NCBI RefSeq assembly: GCF_036013525.1
Contig: NZ_CP107853.1
Coordinates: 6,138,001 to 6,202,000 of the forward strand
Reading direction: 5' to 3'
DNA: 64,000 nt
Source of the DNA: Nonomuraea sp. NBC_00507
GTDB lineage: Bacteria > Actinomycetota > Actinomycetes > Streptosporangiales > Streptosporangiaceae
The notes beneath the pieces are model-generated. The model was not told the DNA's origin, searched no databases, and saw only the letters and a program-made list of their open reading frames with translations. The stretch's first letter is position 1; each line of letters starts with the position of its first letter. This document shows, piece after piece, positions 53,736 to 62,922 of the stretch. Position numbers and translations under genes: made by a program.

Positions 53736-53780
53736 GGGGTATTTGCGCAGGCGATGCAGCACCGTCTAGTGTCATTGCTC

Positions 53781-54215
53781 ATGACGGCTGACGATCTTCT
53801 CATCAGGAGGGCGGAGAAGTCGGACGCGGACGAGGTGTTCGCGTTGGCGCGCGACTTCGGGCTGACGTTCCGGCCCGAGCGCGAGGCTTTCGACGCCGCC
53901 CTGCCCGAGCTGCTGGCGAACCACGACGCCCTGCTGCTCACGGCCGTCGTGAACGGGCACGTCCACGGTTACCTGCTGGGGTTCGTGCATTTGACGTTGT
54001 TCGCGAACGGGCCCGTCGCCTGGGTCGAGGAGGCGATGGTCCAGCCGGGGTCGCGCCGGCAGGGGCTCGGGCGGGCGCTGCTGGAGGAGTTCGAGCGGTG
54101 GGCCCGCTCACGCCAGGCGGGATACGTGGCCATGGCGACGCGACGGGCGCCGGAGTTCTACCACGCGCTCGGATACGAGGCCTCGGCCACGTTCTTCCGC
54201 AAGGTGCTGCGCTAG
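53781..54215 (+). CDS. GNAT family N-acetyltransferase
   Basis: A 144-residue acetyl-CoA-dependent transferase. LLIRRAEKSDADEVFALARD is the usual first strand and helix; VEEAMVQPGSRRQGLGRALL is the acetyl-CoA pyrophosphate loop (QxxGxG/A variant). The C-terminal YVAMATRRAPEFYHALGYEA has the conserved FYxxxGY end. The acceptor is unknown. ATG 53781 starts the domain directly; an in-frame ATG at 53754 adds nine residues without support. No ribosome binding site is visible, so translation may be leaderless. Confidence 0.85.
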   Translation: MTADDLLIRRAEKSDADEVFALARDFGLTFRPEREAFDAALPELLANHDALLLTAVVNGHVHGYLLGFVHLTLFANGPVAWVEEAMVQPGSRRQGLGRALLEEFERWARSRQAGYVAMATRRAPEFYHALGYEASATFFRKVLR

Positions 54216-54330
54216 CTCCTGCTTCCCGCATCCGGCGCCGGCCGCCGGCCAGGGCTGCCACCAGAGCGCGGCCGTCTCAAGGGCTGGCGGGCCGGAACTT
54301 CTGTCGGAGACGGATGGCATCCTTGCCTAC

Positions 54331-57300
54331 GTGAGTATCCACGCCGTGAGCCCCTTGTTCGTGGGGCGTGCCCGCGAGCTCGCCGTGCTCGGAGACGCTC
54401 TGGCCAGAGCGCGTGCCGGGGTGCCGTCCACCGTGCTGGTCGGCGGCGAGGCCGGGGTCGGCAAGACGCGGCTGGTCGGCGAGTTCGCCGGCCGGGCCGA
54501 CGACGCCAGGGTGCTCGTCGGCGGCTGCCTGGAGCTGGGCACGGAGGGCCTGCCGTTCGCGCCGTTCACCGCCGTTCTGCGCGGGCTCGTGCGGGAGCTG
54601 GGCCGCGACGGGGTCGCGGCGCTCGTGCCCGGAGGCGCGACGGGCGGTCTGGCGCGGCTGCTGCCCGAGTTCGGCGAGCCGGACAAGGACGGCCCTGAGG
54701 CCAGGGCCCGACTGTTCGAGCTGGTGCTGGGACTGCTGGAGCGGCTGGCCGAGGAGCGCGCCGTCGTGCTCGTGGTCGAGGACGCGCACTGGGCCGACCG
54801 GTCCACCCGTGACCTGCTGTCGTTCCTGGTCCGCTACCAGCGCACCGCGGGCCGGTTACTGATCGTGGTCACCTACCGCACCGACGAGCTGCACCGCACC
54901 CACCCGCTGCGGCCGATGCTCGCCGAGCTGAGCCGGGTGGAGTGGGTGGCCAGGGCCGACCTGCGCAGGCTGACCCGCAGGGAGGCGGTCGCCCAGGCGG
55001 CCAGCATCCTGGAGCGGGAGCCGTCCCCCGCCGACATGGACCTGATCTACGCGCGCAGCGAAGGCAACCCGCTGTTCGTCGAGGCGCTGCTCAGCGAGGC
55101 CGGCGGCGGCGACGCGCTGCCCGAGTCGCTGCGCGACCTGCTGCTCGCCAGCGTCGAGCGGCTGCCGGAGGAGACCCAGGAGCTGCTGCGCGTGGCCAGC
55201 GCGGGCGGCCAGCGCCTCGAGCACGACCTGCTCTCCGCGGTCGCCGGGCTCGACGAGAGCGCGCTCTCGCGCGCGCTGCGGCCCGCCGTGGCCGGCAACG
55301 TGCTGGTGGTCGACGGCGAGGGCTACAGCTTCAGGCACGCGCTCATCCGCGAGGCGCTCCACGACGACCTGCTGCCCGGCGAGCACACCCGCCTGCACGT
55401 GCGCTACGCCGAAGCGCTGGAGCGCGACCTGTCCATCCTGCCCGCCCCGCGCGGCGCGATCGAGCTGGCCCACCACTGGCACTCCGCCCACGACTCCACC
55501 TGGGCGCTGGTCAGCGCATGGCACGCGGCCGCCGCCGCCCGCAAGTCCACCGCCTACGACGAGCAGCTCGGCATGCTGTCCAGGGTGCTGGAGCTGTGGG
55601 ACCAGGTGCCCGACGCGGCCGAGCGCATCGGCTGCGACCGGCTCGACGTGCTCAAGCAGATCGCCACGGTGGCTCACCTCGCCGGCGAGTACGAGCGGTC
55701 CATCGCCCTGGCCAGCGCCGCGCTGGCCGAGCTGGACCAGGAGGCCGACCCGATCAGGACCGCCGTCGTGCTGCGCCAGCGCGGGCTGACCCGCTACGAC
55801 CTGGGACGCTCCGGCTACCTCGACGACCTGCGCCGCGCCGCCGCGTTGGTGCCCGCCGACCCGCCGAGCAAGCTCCGCGGGCAGGTGCTCGAGACCCTGT
55901 CACGCATGCTCCACGGGCCCGAGGACTGGCCGGAGAAGATCGCCACGGCCGAGCAGGCCAGGCAGATCGCCCGGGAGGTGGGCGACGCCAACGTCGAGGC
56001 GCACGCCCTCATCAATCTCGCCTGGGCGCGCTTCGGCTATTCCGAGGTCGAGGCCCAGATGGCGGCCTTCGCCGAGGCGCGAGGCATCGCCGCCGGCGGG
56101 GGCGCGTACAACGCGCTGATGCGCTGGGCCATCTCCGAGTCCGACGCGCTGGAGGGCGCGGGCTGGCACGAGCGGGCCGCCCAGGTCGCCAGGGACGGCG
56201 CCGAGGAGGCCGCCCACTACGGCCTGGCCCGCACGTCGGGCACGTTCCTGGCGATCAACCTGGCCGAGCCGCTGGTGTCACTCGGGCGGTGGGACGAGGC
56301 GCTCCAGGTCATCGAGCACGCGCTCGACCTCACACCGCCGGCTCCCTACCGGGCCAGCCTGCAGGGATTCGTCACGGACATCGCCCTCGCACGTGGGCAG
56401 TTCGACCGGGCGGAGCAGATGCTGGGGGCCTCGCGCAGCGTGTTGTCGCGGGGGACCTACCGGGATCAGACGGTGCTGCCGCATCTGTGCAGGGAGGTGC
56501 AGCTGCTGCAGGGGCGGGGTCAGATGGAGGAGGCGGTACGCGTGGCGGCGCGTGTGCTGGAGGAGCGCGATCTGGTGTCCAGCCCGCGTTATGTCTGGCC
56601 GGTGCTGGTGACCTTCGCCCGGCTCCTGCTGGCCGTCGTGCCGCCCGCGCTGCGCTCCTGGTCCACCGCCGGTCTCGCCCAGTCCGGTGCCGGTGTGGAC
56701 GCTACTCAGTCGGGCACCGGCGGGGGCGCTGCTCAGTCCGGCTCCGCCGTGGGCGCTCAGTCCGGCTCCGCCGCGGGCGCTCAGTCCGGCTCCGCCGCGG
56801 GCGTGGGTGCGGCGCACGCTTCCGGCCCGCTCGCGCAGTTCGGTCTGGCGCTCCTGCCGCGGCTGCGGGCGCTGGGGCAGGGGCTCGCGGTCGTGGGGGA
56901 TCTGCAGCAGGCGCACCGGCTCACGTTCAGCGCGTTGACCGGGCCGGAGACCCCGATCGAGGACGCAGCGGAGCTGGCCGCCTGGCAGGTCAAGGCATGG
57001 GATCTGGCGGCGGGGGCGTGGGCGGCGCTGCGACAGCCGTACACGGAGGCGAGGAGCACGCTGGGGGCCGCGCAGGCGGCGCTGGCGACCGGGGACCGGC
57101 AGGAGGCGGCCGTGCGGCTGACGCGGGCGCGGGAGCTGGCCGCGCACCTTGGGGCCACGCCGCTGCTGGAGCAGATCGACGTCTTCGGACGGCGGGCCAG
57201 GATCGGGGGCTCCGAGGAGTCGGCCGCGGACGGGCAGCCGACACTGGGTTTGACGGCGCGGGAGCTGGAGGTGCTGCGCGAAGTGGCGAACGGGCGGAGC

Positions 57301-57444
57301 AACCGGGAGATCGCCGAGGCGCTGTTCATCTCGGTCAAGACGGTGAGCGTGCACGTATCGAACATCCTGGCCAAGCTCGGGGCCGCCACCCGCGGCGAGG
57401 CCGCTGCCACCGCCCACCGCCTCCACCTCTTCGACGCCCCGTGA
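54331..57444 (+). CDS. Large AAA/LuxR (LAL) family transcriptional regulator
   Basis: A 1037-residue regulator of the MalT/LAL type. The N-terminal ATPase has VGGEAGVGKTRLVGEFAG (Walker A) and VVLVVEDAHWADRST (Walker B with a sensor-like region). The centre is helical repeat, TPR-like (residues 400-900). The C-terminal 65 residues are the LuxR helix-turn-helix (LTARELEVLREVANGRSNRE, then IAEALFISVKTVSVHVSNIL). Near residues 785-830 is an Ala/Gly/Ser/Gln insert with 8-residue repeats (AQSGSAAG). LAL regulators often activate secondary-metabolite or sugar genes; no target is evident here. GTG 54331 lacks a clear ribosome binding site. Confidence 0.9.
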   Translation: MSIHAVSPLFVGRARELAVLGDALARARAGVPSTVLVGGEAGVGKTRLVGEFAGRADDARVLVGGCLELGTEGLPFAPFTAVLRGLVRELGRDGVAALVPGGATGGLARLLPEFGEPDKDGPEARARLFELVLGLLERLAEERAVVLVVEDAHWADRSTRDLLSFLVRYQRTAGRLLIVVTYRTDELHRTHPLRPMLAELSRVEWVARADLRRLTRREAVAQAASILEREPSPADMDLIYARSEGNPLFVEALLSEAGGGDALPESLRDLLLASVERLPEETQELLRVASAGGQRLEHDLLSAVAGLDESALSRALRPAVAGNVLVVDGEGYSFRHALIREALHDDLLPGEHTRLHVRYAEALERDLSILPAPRGAIELAHHWHSAHDSTWALVSAWHAAAAARKSTAYDEQLGMLSRVLELWDQVPDAAERIGCDRLDVLKQIATVAHLAGEYERSIALASAALAELDQEADPIRTAVVLRQRGLTRYDLGRSGYLDDLRRAAALVPADPPSKLRGQVLETLSRMLHGPEDWPEKIATAEQARQIAREVGDANVEAHALINLAWARFGYSEVEAQMAAFAEARGIAAGGGAYNALMRWAISESDALEGAGWHERAAQVARDGAEEAAHYGLARTSGTFLAINLAEPLVSLGRWDEALQVIEHALDLTPPAPYRASLQGFVTDIALARGQFDRAEQMLGASRSVLSRGTYRDQTVLPHLCREVQLLQGRGQMEEAVRVAARVLEERDLVSSPRYVWPVLVTFARLLLAVVPPALRSWSTAGLAQSGAGVDATQSGTGGGAAQSGSAVGAQSGSAAGAQSGSAAGVGAAHASGPLAQFGLALLPRLRALGQGLAVVGDLQQAHRLTFSALTGPETPIEDAAELAAWQVKAWDLAAGAWAALRQPYTEARSTLGAAQAALATGDRQEAAVRLTRARELAAHLGATPLLEQIDVFGRRARIGGSEESAADGQPTLGLTARELEVLREVANGRSNREIAEALFISVKTVSVHVSNILAKLGAATRGEAAATAHRLHLFDAP
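56738..56812 (+). repeat. 24-bp tandem repeat inside the LuxR gene
   Basis: Three near-identical 24-bp units encode AQSGSAVG, AQSGSAAG and AQSGSAAG, preceded by looser copies (AQSGAGVD, TQSGTGGG, read with neighbouring residues). The block forms a flexible linker in the helical repeat region before the DNA-binding domain. Confidence 0.8.
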
Positions 57445-58286
57445 CGGGCGCACCTCCCGCGCCGAACGGCCGCTCGTGTTATCGACCGCCCACCTATCGA
57501 CCGCCGCGTCCGTGACCCGGCCTCGTGCCGGTCCCGTGCCGGTCCCGTGCCGGTCCCGTGCCGGTCCCGTGCTGGCCCGCCCGTGCCAGCCCGGCCTGTC
57601 TGGTCCGTGCCCGTGCTGGCCATGCTGGCCCGCCCATGCTGCCCCGCCCATGCTGCCCCGTGCCCGTCTGCCCCGTGCCCGTCTGCCCCGTGCCCATGCT
57701 GCCCCGTGCCCGTCTGCCTCGTGCTGGCTGGCCCGTGCCGGACGTGTCCGTGCTGCCCCGTGTCCGTCTGCGTCGTGCTGGCCGTGTCCGTGCTGCCCTG
57801 CCCATCTGATCCGTGCCCGTGCTCGCCCGTGGCGTCTCGTGTCGGCCTATGCCGATCGTGTGCTGGCCCGCGTTGGTCGCACGCTGGCCTGGCGCTGGCT
57901 TGGTGGTTTGGCTTTGTGCGGGCCGGGGCCCGTGCAGCCGTTGCGCCGCTTGTTGTTCGCGCTTCGGCAGTGCGGCCGATCTCGCACCTTGCGTCACGCG
58001 GCCGTGTGGCTTCGTGCGGGGCGTGGTTCGGTGCTTCTGCGTCGTGCCGGGCTGTGGCTCGTCTCATGGCACGGCTACGCGCCTTGGCCGCTGGGGTCGA
58101 CAGCGCGCGTCGGCGGCCGCAGCTCCCCAGACGCGGGCTTTCCGATCCACCCCATCTTGTACGGCTTCGCCACGTGGACCGCCACCCGCCGCACGTGGCC
58201 GGGGGCCTCCAGGAAAACGCCCTCTGACCCCGCACGGGGCCGGGCGCCGTTACGTGCGCACCGGACCCGATGGCCGTGGTGAGCGC
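57445..58286. repeat. About 840 bp of GC-rich tandem repeats without a supported gene
   Basis: No convincing gene lies between the LuxR regulator and the 818-residue protein. TATCGACCGCC occurs twice (57480-57490 and 57495-57505). CGTGCCGGTCC is repeated four times without error (57524-57567), followed by a degenerate array of CCCGTGCCCGTCTG-like and CCCATGCTG-like units to about 57860. From 57860 to 58286 the sequence is unique but gives only low-complexity frames on both strands. No T tract or clear hairpin is seen that would serve as a terminator for either flanking gene. Confidence 0.7.
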
Positions 58287-60743
58287 TCAGGCGGTCAGCT
58301 GGGCTTCCAGGCGATAGCCGTCCACCGTGACGTACACCTGGTCGCCCGGGCGCGCGTTCAGCCGCATGAGCACCGGCTGGAGCGAGTCGAAGACCGGTTG
58401 GTGACCTTGCCAGACCAGGACGATGGCGTTGTCGCCGGGACCGGTGACCGACAGCAGGGTGCCGGGACGCATGCCGAGTTGCGCGGCGTAGCCCTCGGGC
58501 ACCGGCACAGGGCCGCCGCGCAGGTGCTCGGGGGTGACCTCGATGCGCTGCCAGCGGCGCGGGTCCGAGGATGGGCTCGGCAGCGGCGGGGGCGGGGTGG
58601 CCGGGGCGCCCGCCACGGGCAACATGCCGGAACGGCCGCTCGACAGCGCCGACAGCGTGGCCAGAGCGGCGGACGGGTCGATGGAAGCGGTGGTCGCGGG
58701 CGGGATGGGCTGGCCGCCCCGGTGGTGGTGGCCGTTGGCGCCCGGGGTGCGGCGAGGCAGAGGCTGGGCCGGTGACGGCGACGAGGCGACCGGGTCGGGC
58801 GCGGTCTCGGAGGGCAGGGCGTCGAGCCACGCCTTGGCCGAGTGGGCGCGGATGCCCAGCTCCGCCATCAGCTCGACGACGTCGGCGTCGGGCGGGCTGG
58901 AGGCCAGGAGTTGCCGCGTACGGGCCTGCAGGCCGTGGATATCGCCCACCACCAGCCAGCCGTCCTGGAGGCGCCGGTCGGGCATGAGCGTGACCAGCAC
59001 CCGCCACAGCGGGGTACGCAGCGACGGCACCGTCACCGGGTGGGCCGGGTCGGCGCCGATGAGCTGGTCTTCCGTGGCGGCGGCGCCGAGCCACTCGGTC
59101 AGGCGGAACATGTGTCCCGTGACCGGGGCGGACTCCGACGAGCGCAGCCAGTGCAGCACACGCTCCTCAGCGGTGCGCTGGGCATGCGAGAGCGCATCCC
59201 GGTCGACCAGCATCTTGTGTGCGAGGGTGCGCAGGCTGACCGGGTCCTCGGCGAACAGCCGGTGCACGGCCACCGCCAGCTCGAGTTTGTCCAGGCCGCG
59301 GAACAGGTTGTCCACCACTCGAACCATGGCGTGGTCGGTGTCGGACGGCACGGGGCCGGCGGATGCCGTGCCGGGCGTCGGGTACGCGGGAGTCCGCGGG
59401 GCGCCGCCCTTGGAGGCGTCCCCCCCAGGGACGGCGGGCAACGATCCGGTGCTCGGACCGCCGGGGACGGCCGGGAACGACCCGGTGCTGGGACCGCCGG
59501 GGACGGCTGGCAACGACCCGGTGCTGGGACCGCCGGGGACGGCTGGCAACGACCCGGTGCTCGGACCGCCCGGGATGGCCGGGAACGACCCGGTGCTCGG
59601 ACCGCCGGGAACGGGCCCGCCCGAGCTCGGGATGCGGGGCAGGGAGCCGGTGTCCTGGCGGCCGGACTGGGGGCCTGCGGGGCGCTGCGGGAGGCGTTCG
59701 GGCTGACCGGGGCGCTGGGGGAGGCCGCTCTCGCCAGCGTGGCCCTGGCGCGGGCTGCCGCCGCCTTGCGGTTGCGCGGGGAAGGAGCCGGTGTGGCGCT
59801 GTGGGCCGCTCTCCGGTTGCGCGGAGCCGGTCTGGCGTTGCGGGCCGCTCTCCGGCTGCGCGGGGAAGGACCCCGCCTGGCGTTGCGGGCCGCTCTCCGG
59901 CTGCGCCGGGAAAGACCCCGCCTGACGCTGTGGGCCGCTCTCCTGCTGGGCGGGGACGGACCCGGTCGGACGCCCGCCGTCCGATGGAGGCGCCGTCTGG
60001 TGCTGGGAGCCGGCATCCGCGGCAGAGAAGGGGGTCGCCTGACGCTCCGGCGGCTGGCCGGGGAAGCCGGCGTTCTGGCGTTGCGGCGGGCCGTCACCCT
60101 GGGCGGCGGCGAAGGGGCCGGCGGTTTGCGGTTGCCGCGCGGGGCCTTCCGGCCGCGCCGCGGGGGAACCACCCTGGGCGGGGGCGAACGGACCGCTCTG
60201 GGCGGCGAACGAGCCGGTCTGCGGCTCCGGCCCCGTCCTTCTGGTCTCGTCCTGAGCGGGGGTGGCGCCGCGCTGCAGCGGGCGCGTCACCTCCGGGTGA
60301 TCCGGCTGTCCGGCCTGGCGCTGGACGGGGATGCGGCCGAGGATCTCGCGGAAGATCGAGCCGATCACGACTTCGGGCGTCGCGGACGGGGTGCTCAGGT
60401 CGCTGGGGGACAGGCGGCGCAGCCGCTGCCAGCCGCCGAGACCGGTGATCGCCGTACGGGTGGCCTCGGGCCAGCCGGGCAACGCCGGGTCGACTTGGTG
60501 GACCGTCAGCGCGGGCAGCAGGTCGATCAGCGGCAGGTGGTCCCAGCGAGAGAAGGCCAGCCTGGCGAGGCGTTCGCAGATCCAGTCGAGGCCCGCCATG
60601 CCGAGCGCCTTCGACAGGGCGAGCGAGGACCACCACCCCGCGGGCAGGCGCGGATCGCCCAGCGCCTCGGCCACCTGCTGTGGTCGGCTCCAGCGCAGAG
60701 CAGGGACTAGGTCGCTCAGGCAGATCGATGACTCGACTTCCAT
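58287..60743 (-). CDS. Long Pro/Gln/Gly-rich repeat protein with structured ends
   Basis: An 818-residue soluble protein that I do not recognise. Residues 1-135 look folded and helical (DLVPALRWSRPQQVAEALGD, WICERLARLAFSRWDHLPLI). Residues about 140-470 are disordered: 15-residue units containing QPESGPQRQ, then 12-residue units like PGGPSTGSLPAV repeated about six times. Residues 470-640 form another helical domain (TDHAMVRVVDNLFRGLDKLE, LAVAVHRLFAED), and the last 90 a beta-rich domain (GMRPGTLLSVTGPGDNAIVL, RLNARPGDQVYVTVDGYRLE). The two well-ordered C-terminal domains argue that it is a real, expressed gene. A scaffold or DNA-associated role is only a guess. ATG 60743. Confidence 0.75.
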   Translation of the reverse strand: MEVESSICLSDLVPALRWSRPQQVAEALGDPRLPAGWWSSLALSKALGMAGLDWICERLARLAFSRWDHLPLIDLLPALTVHQVDPALPGWPEATRTAITGLGGWQRLRRLSPSDLSTPSATPEVVIGSIFREILGRIPVQRQAGQPDHPEVTRPLQRGATPAQDETRRTGPEPQTGSFAAQSGPFAPAQGGSPAARPEGPARQPQTAGPFAAAQGDGPPQRQNAGFPGQPPERQATPFSAADAGSQHQTAPPSDGGRPTGSVPAQQESGPQRQAGSFPAQPESGPQRQAGSFPAQPESGPQRQTGSAQPESGPQRHTGSFPAQPQGGGSPRQGHAGESGLPQRPGQPERLPQRPAGPQSGRQDTGSLPRIPSSGGPVPGGPSTGSFPAIPGGPSTGSLPAVPGGPSTGSLPAVPGGPSTGSFPAVPGGPSTGSLPAVPGGDASKGGAPRTPAYPTPGTASAGPVPSDTDHAMVRVVDNLFRGLDKLELAVAVHRLFAEDPVSLRTLAHKMLVDRDALSHAQRTAEERVLHWLRSSESAPVTGHMFRLTEWLGAAATEDQLIGADPAHPVTVPSLRTPLWRVLVTLMPDRRLQDGWLVVGDIHGLQARTRQLLASSPPDADVVELMAELGIRAHSAKAWLDALPSETAPDPVASSPSPAQPLPRRTPGANGHHHRGGQPIPPATTASIDPSAALATLSALSSGRSGMLPVAGAPATPPPPLPSPSSDPRRWQRIEVTPEHLRGGPVPVPEGYAAQLGMRPGTLLSVTGPGDNAIVLVWQGHQPVFDSLQPVLMRLNARPGDQVYVTVDGYRLEAQLTA
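59431..59960 (-). repeat. 36-bp and 45-bp tandem repeats inside the 818-residue protein gene
   Basis: About six 36-bp units (59431-59620) encode 12-residue PGGPSTGSxPAV repeats, and about four 45-bp units (59770-59960) encode 15-residue repeats around QPESGPQRQAGSFPA. Copies are close to identical, pointing to recent expansion. Confidence 0.8.
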
Positions 60744-60826
60744 CGGCGGACCTTATCCTCCCCAGTGAGCCGCGTGGTGGCGCCCGTTACGCATGTGGCT
60801 AATGGTGCAGCCTACGCGGCAAGCTA

Positions 60827-61774
60827 TCAATCAGTGTGAATTGGGTAAAGACGGTTCAGATCCAAACCGTACCGTGGACGGCCGCCCACCTGGGCCACAC
60901 ATGCGGCACCCGCACGGCAACCTGACTCCAAAGCGCCCCGCTCGCCGACCCCCTGCAAACTTGCTGTGAGAAACCCCGCGGCGAAGGCGTCACCTGCTCC
61001 GGTGGAGTCTACGACCTCGGCGGGCAAAGCGGGGGCCGTTGCCACGATCGCGCCGTCCACGGCGGCCAGCGCGCCCTCGGCGCCCTGCTTCACGACCGCT
61101 GTGCCATTTCTCTCACTCAGCAGTACGGCGGCGCGCTCCGCGGTTGAGGCACCGGTGAGCAGAAGGGCTTCGTCGAGGTTGGGGATGACCAGGTCGGCAG
61201 CGGCGCTCTCACACAGGAAACGTTCAACGCCGAAGTCCCGCAGCGGTCCCGTCGAGGCCGGGTCGACGCTGATCGCCACGCCCGCGGCCGCCGCGTCCGC
61301 CATGGCGACCCTGGCCAGGCGCAGACCAGGTGCGGTGAAGAACACGTATCCGGACAGATGGAGCCGGCCGACGCCGTCCAGCAGGGCGGGGTCCCAGTCC
61401 TCGTCGGAGATCAGGCCGCCCGCGCCGCGGTTGGTGAGCATCGAACGCTCGCCGCTTCTGTCCACCATCGCGATCACCACGGCGGTGGGATGGTCGGGAT
61501 CCACCGTCACGTGGGGGCGCACCCCGGCCTTGACCAGTTCGGCGGTGTGCCAGTCGCTGCTGTCGTAGCCGAGCCTGGCCAGCAGGCGGGTATCGGCGCC
61601 CAGGCAGGCGGCCCAGGCGGCGGTGTTCGCGCCGGAGCCGCCGGGGCGCAGCACGATGTCGGCGGTCGTGTCGGTGCCCGACATGACCGGCGAACCGTGC
61701 AACGCCACCACATCGGTGACCACGTCACCGATGACCAGCAGGCCCCGGTCCGTCACAGCGGCCTCAGATGTCAC
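60827..61774 (-). CDS. psuK: PfkB family kinase, probable pseudouridine kinase
   Basis: A 315-residue ribokinase-fold enzyme. It has the N-terminal LLVIGDVVTDVVALHGSPVM, the substrate motif RPGGSGANTAAWAACLGADT, and the C-terminal ATP and anion-hole motif DSTGAGDAFAAGFLTA with catalytic Asp. Alone, the family member could phosphorylate several sugars or nucleosides. Its GTG start overlaps the stop codon of psuG as GTGA, so the pair is cotranslated, which points to pseudouridine phosphorylation to pseudouridine 5'-phosphate. Translated upstream extensions within psuG are rejected. GTG 61774. Confidence 0.85.
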   Translation of the reverse strand: MTSEAAVTDRGLLVIGDVVTDVVALHGSPVMSGTDTTADIVLRPGGSGANTAAWAACLGADTRLLARLGYDSSDWHTAELVKAGVRPHVTVDPDHPTAVVIAMVDRSGERSMLTNRGAGGLISDEDWDPALLDGVGRLHLSGYVFFTAPGLRLARVAMADAAAAGVAISVDPASTGPLRDFGVERFLCESAAADLVIPNLDEALLLTGASTAERAAVLLSERNGTAVVKQGAEGALAAVDGAIVATAPALPAEVVDSTGAGDAFAAGFLTASLQGVGERGALESGCRAGAACVAQVGGRPRYGLDLNRLYPIHTD

Positions 61775-62697
61775 CGTCGCGCCCAGGCAAGGGCGATCCG
61801 GGTGGCCAGGGCGGTGTTGCCGCGTACGGCGGCCAGGTTCGCCTCCAAGGAGGCGCCGCCGGTGCCGTTCACCAGGTAGCCCAGCAGGAACGGGGTGATC
61901 GCCTGCCCCTTGACGCCCTCGCGCTCGGCGGCGGCCAGCGCCTCGGCCAGCACGCGGTCGTGCAGCTCGGGGTCGAGCTGCAGGTCCTCGCGGACAGGGT
62001 TGGCGACGATCAGCGCCGTCTCCTGGCCGCCGAGCGCGTCCTGGCCGCGCATGATCTCCGCGGCCTCCTCGGGCGACTCGATCCGCCAGTCGATCGGCTG
62101 ACCGGAAGAGTGCAGGTAGAAACCGGGGAAGGTGTCGGTGCGGTAGCCCACCACGCTCACGCCCCTGGTCTCCAGCCGCTGCAGCGTCGCCGGCACGTCG
62201 AGGATGGACTTCACGCCCGCGCACACGACCGTGATCCGGGTACGGGCCAGCGTGTCGAGGTCGGCGGACTCGTCCTGATCCTCGGTCCAGCCACGGTGCA
62301 CGCCGCCGAGCCCGCCGGTGGCGAACACCCGGATCCCGGCGCGCGCGGCCAGGAACGACGTGGCCGACACGGTGGTCGCGCCGCTGGCCTTCAGCGCCGC
62401 CGCCACGGGCAGGTCCCGCTGGCCCAGCTTGCGCAGCCCGGACTCGGTCGCGATGCGCTCCAGCTCCACCTCGGTCAGGCCGATCCTGGGCACGCCGTCC
62501 AGCACGGCGATCGTGGCCGGCACGGCTCCCGCGGCGCGGACGACTCCCTCCAGCTCACGTGCCACCTCCAGGTTGCGCGGCTGCGGCAGTCCGTGGGAGA
62601 TGATCGTGGACTCCAGCGCGACCACGGGCGCGCCGTTGGCCAGAGCCTCGGCCACCTCGTCGGACGGCTGGAGTACGGGGTCGGTGGTGCGGCGCAT
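61771..62697 (-). CDS. psuG: Pseudouridine-5'-phosphate glycosidase
   Basis: A 308-residue enzyme that reversibly splits pseudouridine 5'-phosphate into uracil and ribose 5-phosphate, breaking the C-C glycosidic bond. The family's sequences are clear: VVALESTIISHGLPQPRN at the start, LRKLGQRDLPVAAALKASGA, FATGGLGGVHRGWTED, TVVCAGVKSILDVPATLQRL and ETALIVANPVREDLQL. The length is normal. ATG 62697 begins the conserved part; GAGGAG is 12 bases upstream, rather distant. It precedes the kinase in one operon, giving a two-step route that recycles modified RNA nucleoside. Confidence 0.93.
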   Translation of the reverse strand: MRRTTDPVLQPSDEVAEALANGAPVVALESTIISHGLPQPRNLEVARELEGVVRAAGAVPATIAVLDGVPRIGLTEVELERIATESGLRKLGQRDLPVAAALKASGATTVSATSFLAARAGIRVFATGGLGGVHRGWTEDQDESADLDTLARTRITVVCAGVKSILDVPATLQRLETRGVSVVGYRTDTFPGFYLHSSGQPIDWRIESPEEAAEIMRGQDALGGQETALIVANPVREDLQLDPELHDRVLAEALAAAEREGVKGQAITPFLLGYLVNGTGGASLEANLAAVRGNTALATRIALAWARR

Positions 62698-62885
62698 GGT
62701 CGGTTTCGTGCTCCTCGCGTAATCCTTGCCCTGCTCAGGGCGAACGTGGAAGTTTACGGCATTTCCGGGGATCCGTAGGTCGCCGGGCCTCGGTGTTCCC
62801 CGTGAGGTGATGTTTCCTGGAACGTGCCGTCCCGAGCAGCATCGCATCGCGAGCCCGAGCCGATCAAGAAACCCTTCCCCCGGCG

Positions 62886-62916
62886 TTGACGAGGGTCGTG
62901 GTTTGGGCTTTAAAGT
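62886..62916 (+). promoter_or_regulatory. Promoter for a probably leaderless oxidoreductase mRNA
   Basis: TTGACG (62886-62891) and TAAAGT (62911-62916), 19 bases apart, precede the ATG at 62923 by only 6 bases. Transcription would begin at or next to the A of the start codon, so the mRNA would have no leader. The remaining part of the 225-bp gap back to psuG holds no gene. Confidence 0.5.
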
Positions 62917-62922
62917 GCGGGG

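Noticed and set aside
57524..57860. CRISPR array
   Set aside because: Units are 11-14 bp and contiguous, with no unique spacers of constant length and no cas genes.
56781..58235. 484-residue minus-strand frame over the end of the LuxR gene and the repeat array
   Set aside because: Low-complexity translation of GC-rich repeats, overlapping the conserved LuxR DNA-binding domain.
57476..58282. 268-residue plus-strand frame in the repeat region
   Set aside because: Pro/Cys/Arg/Leu-rich repeats without a ribosome binding site, and other frames in the same region are equally open.
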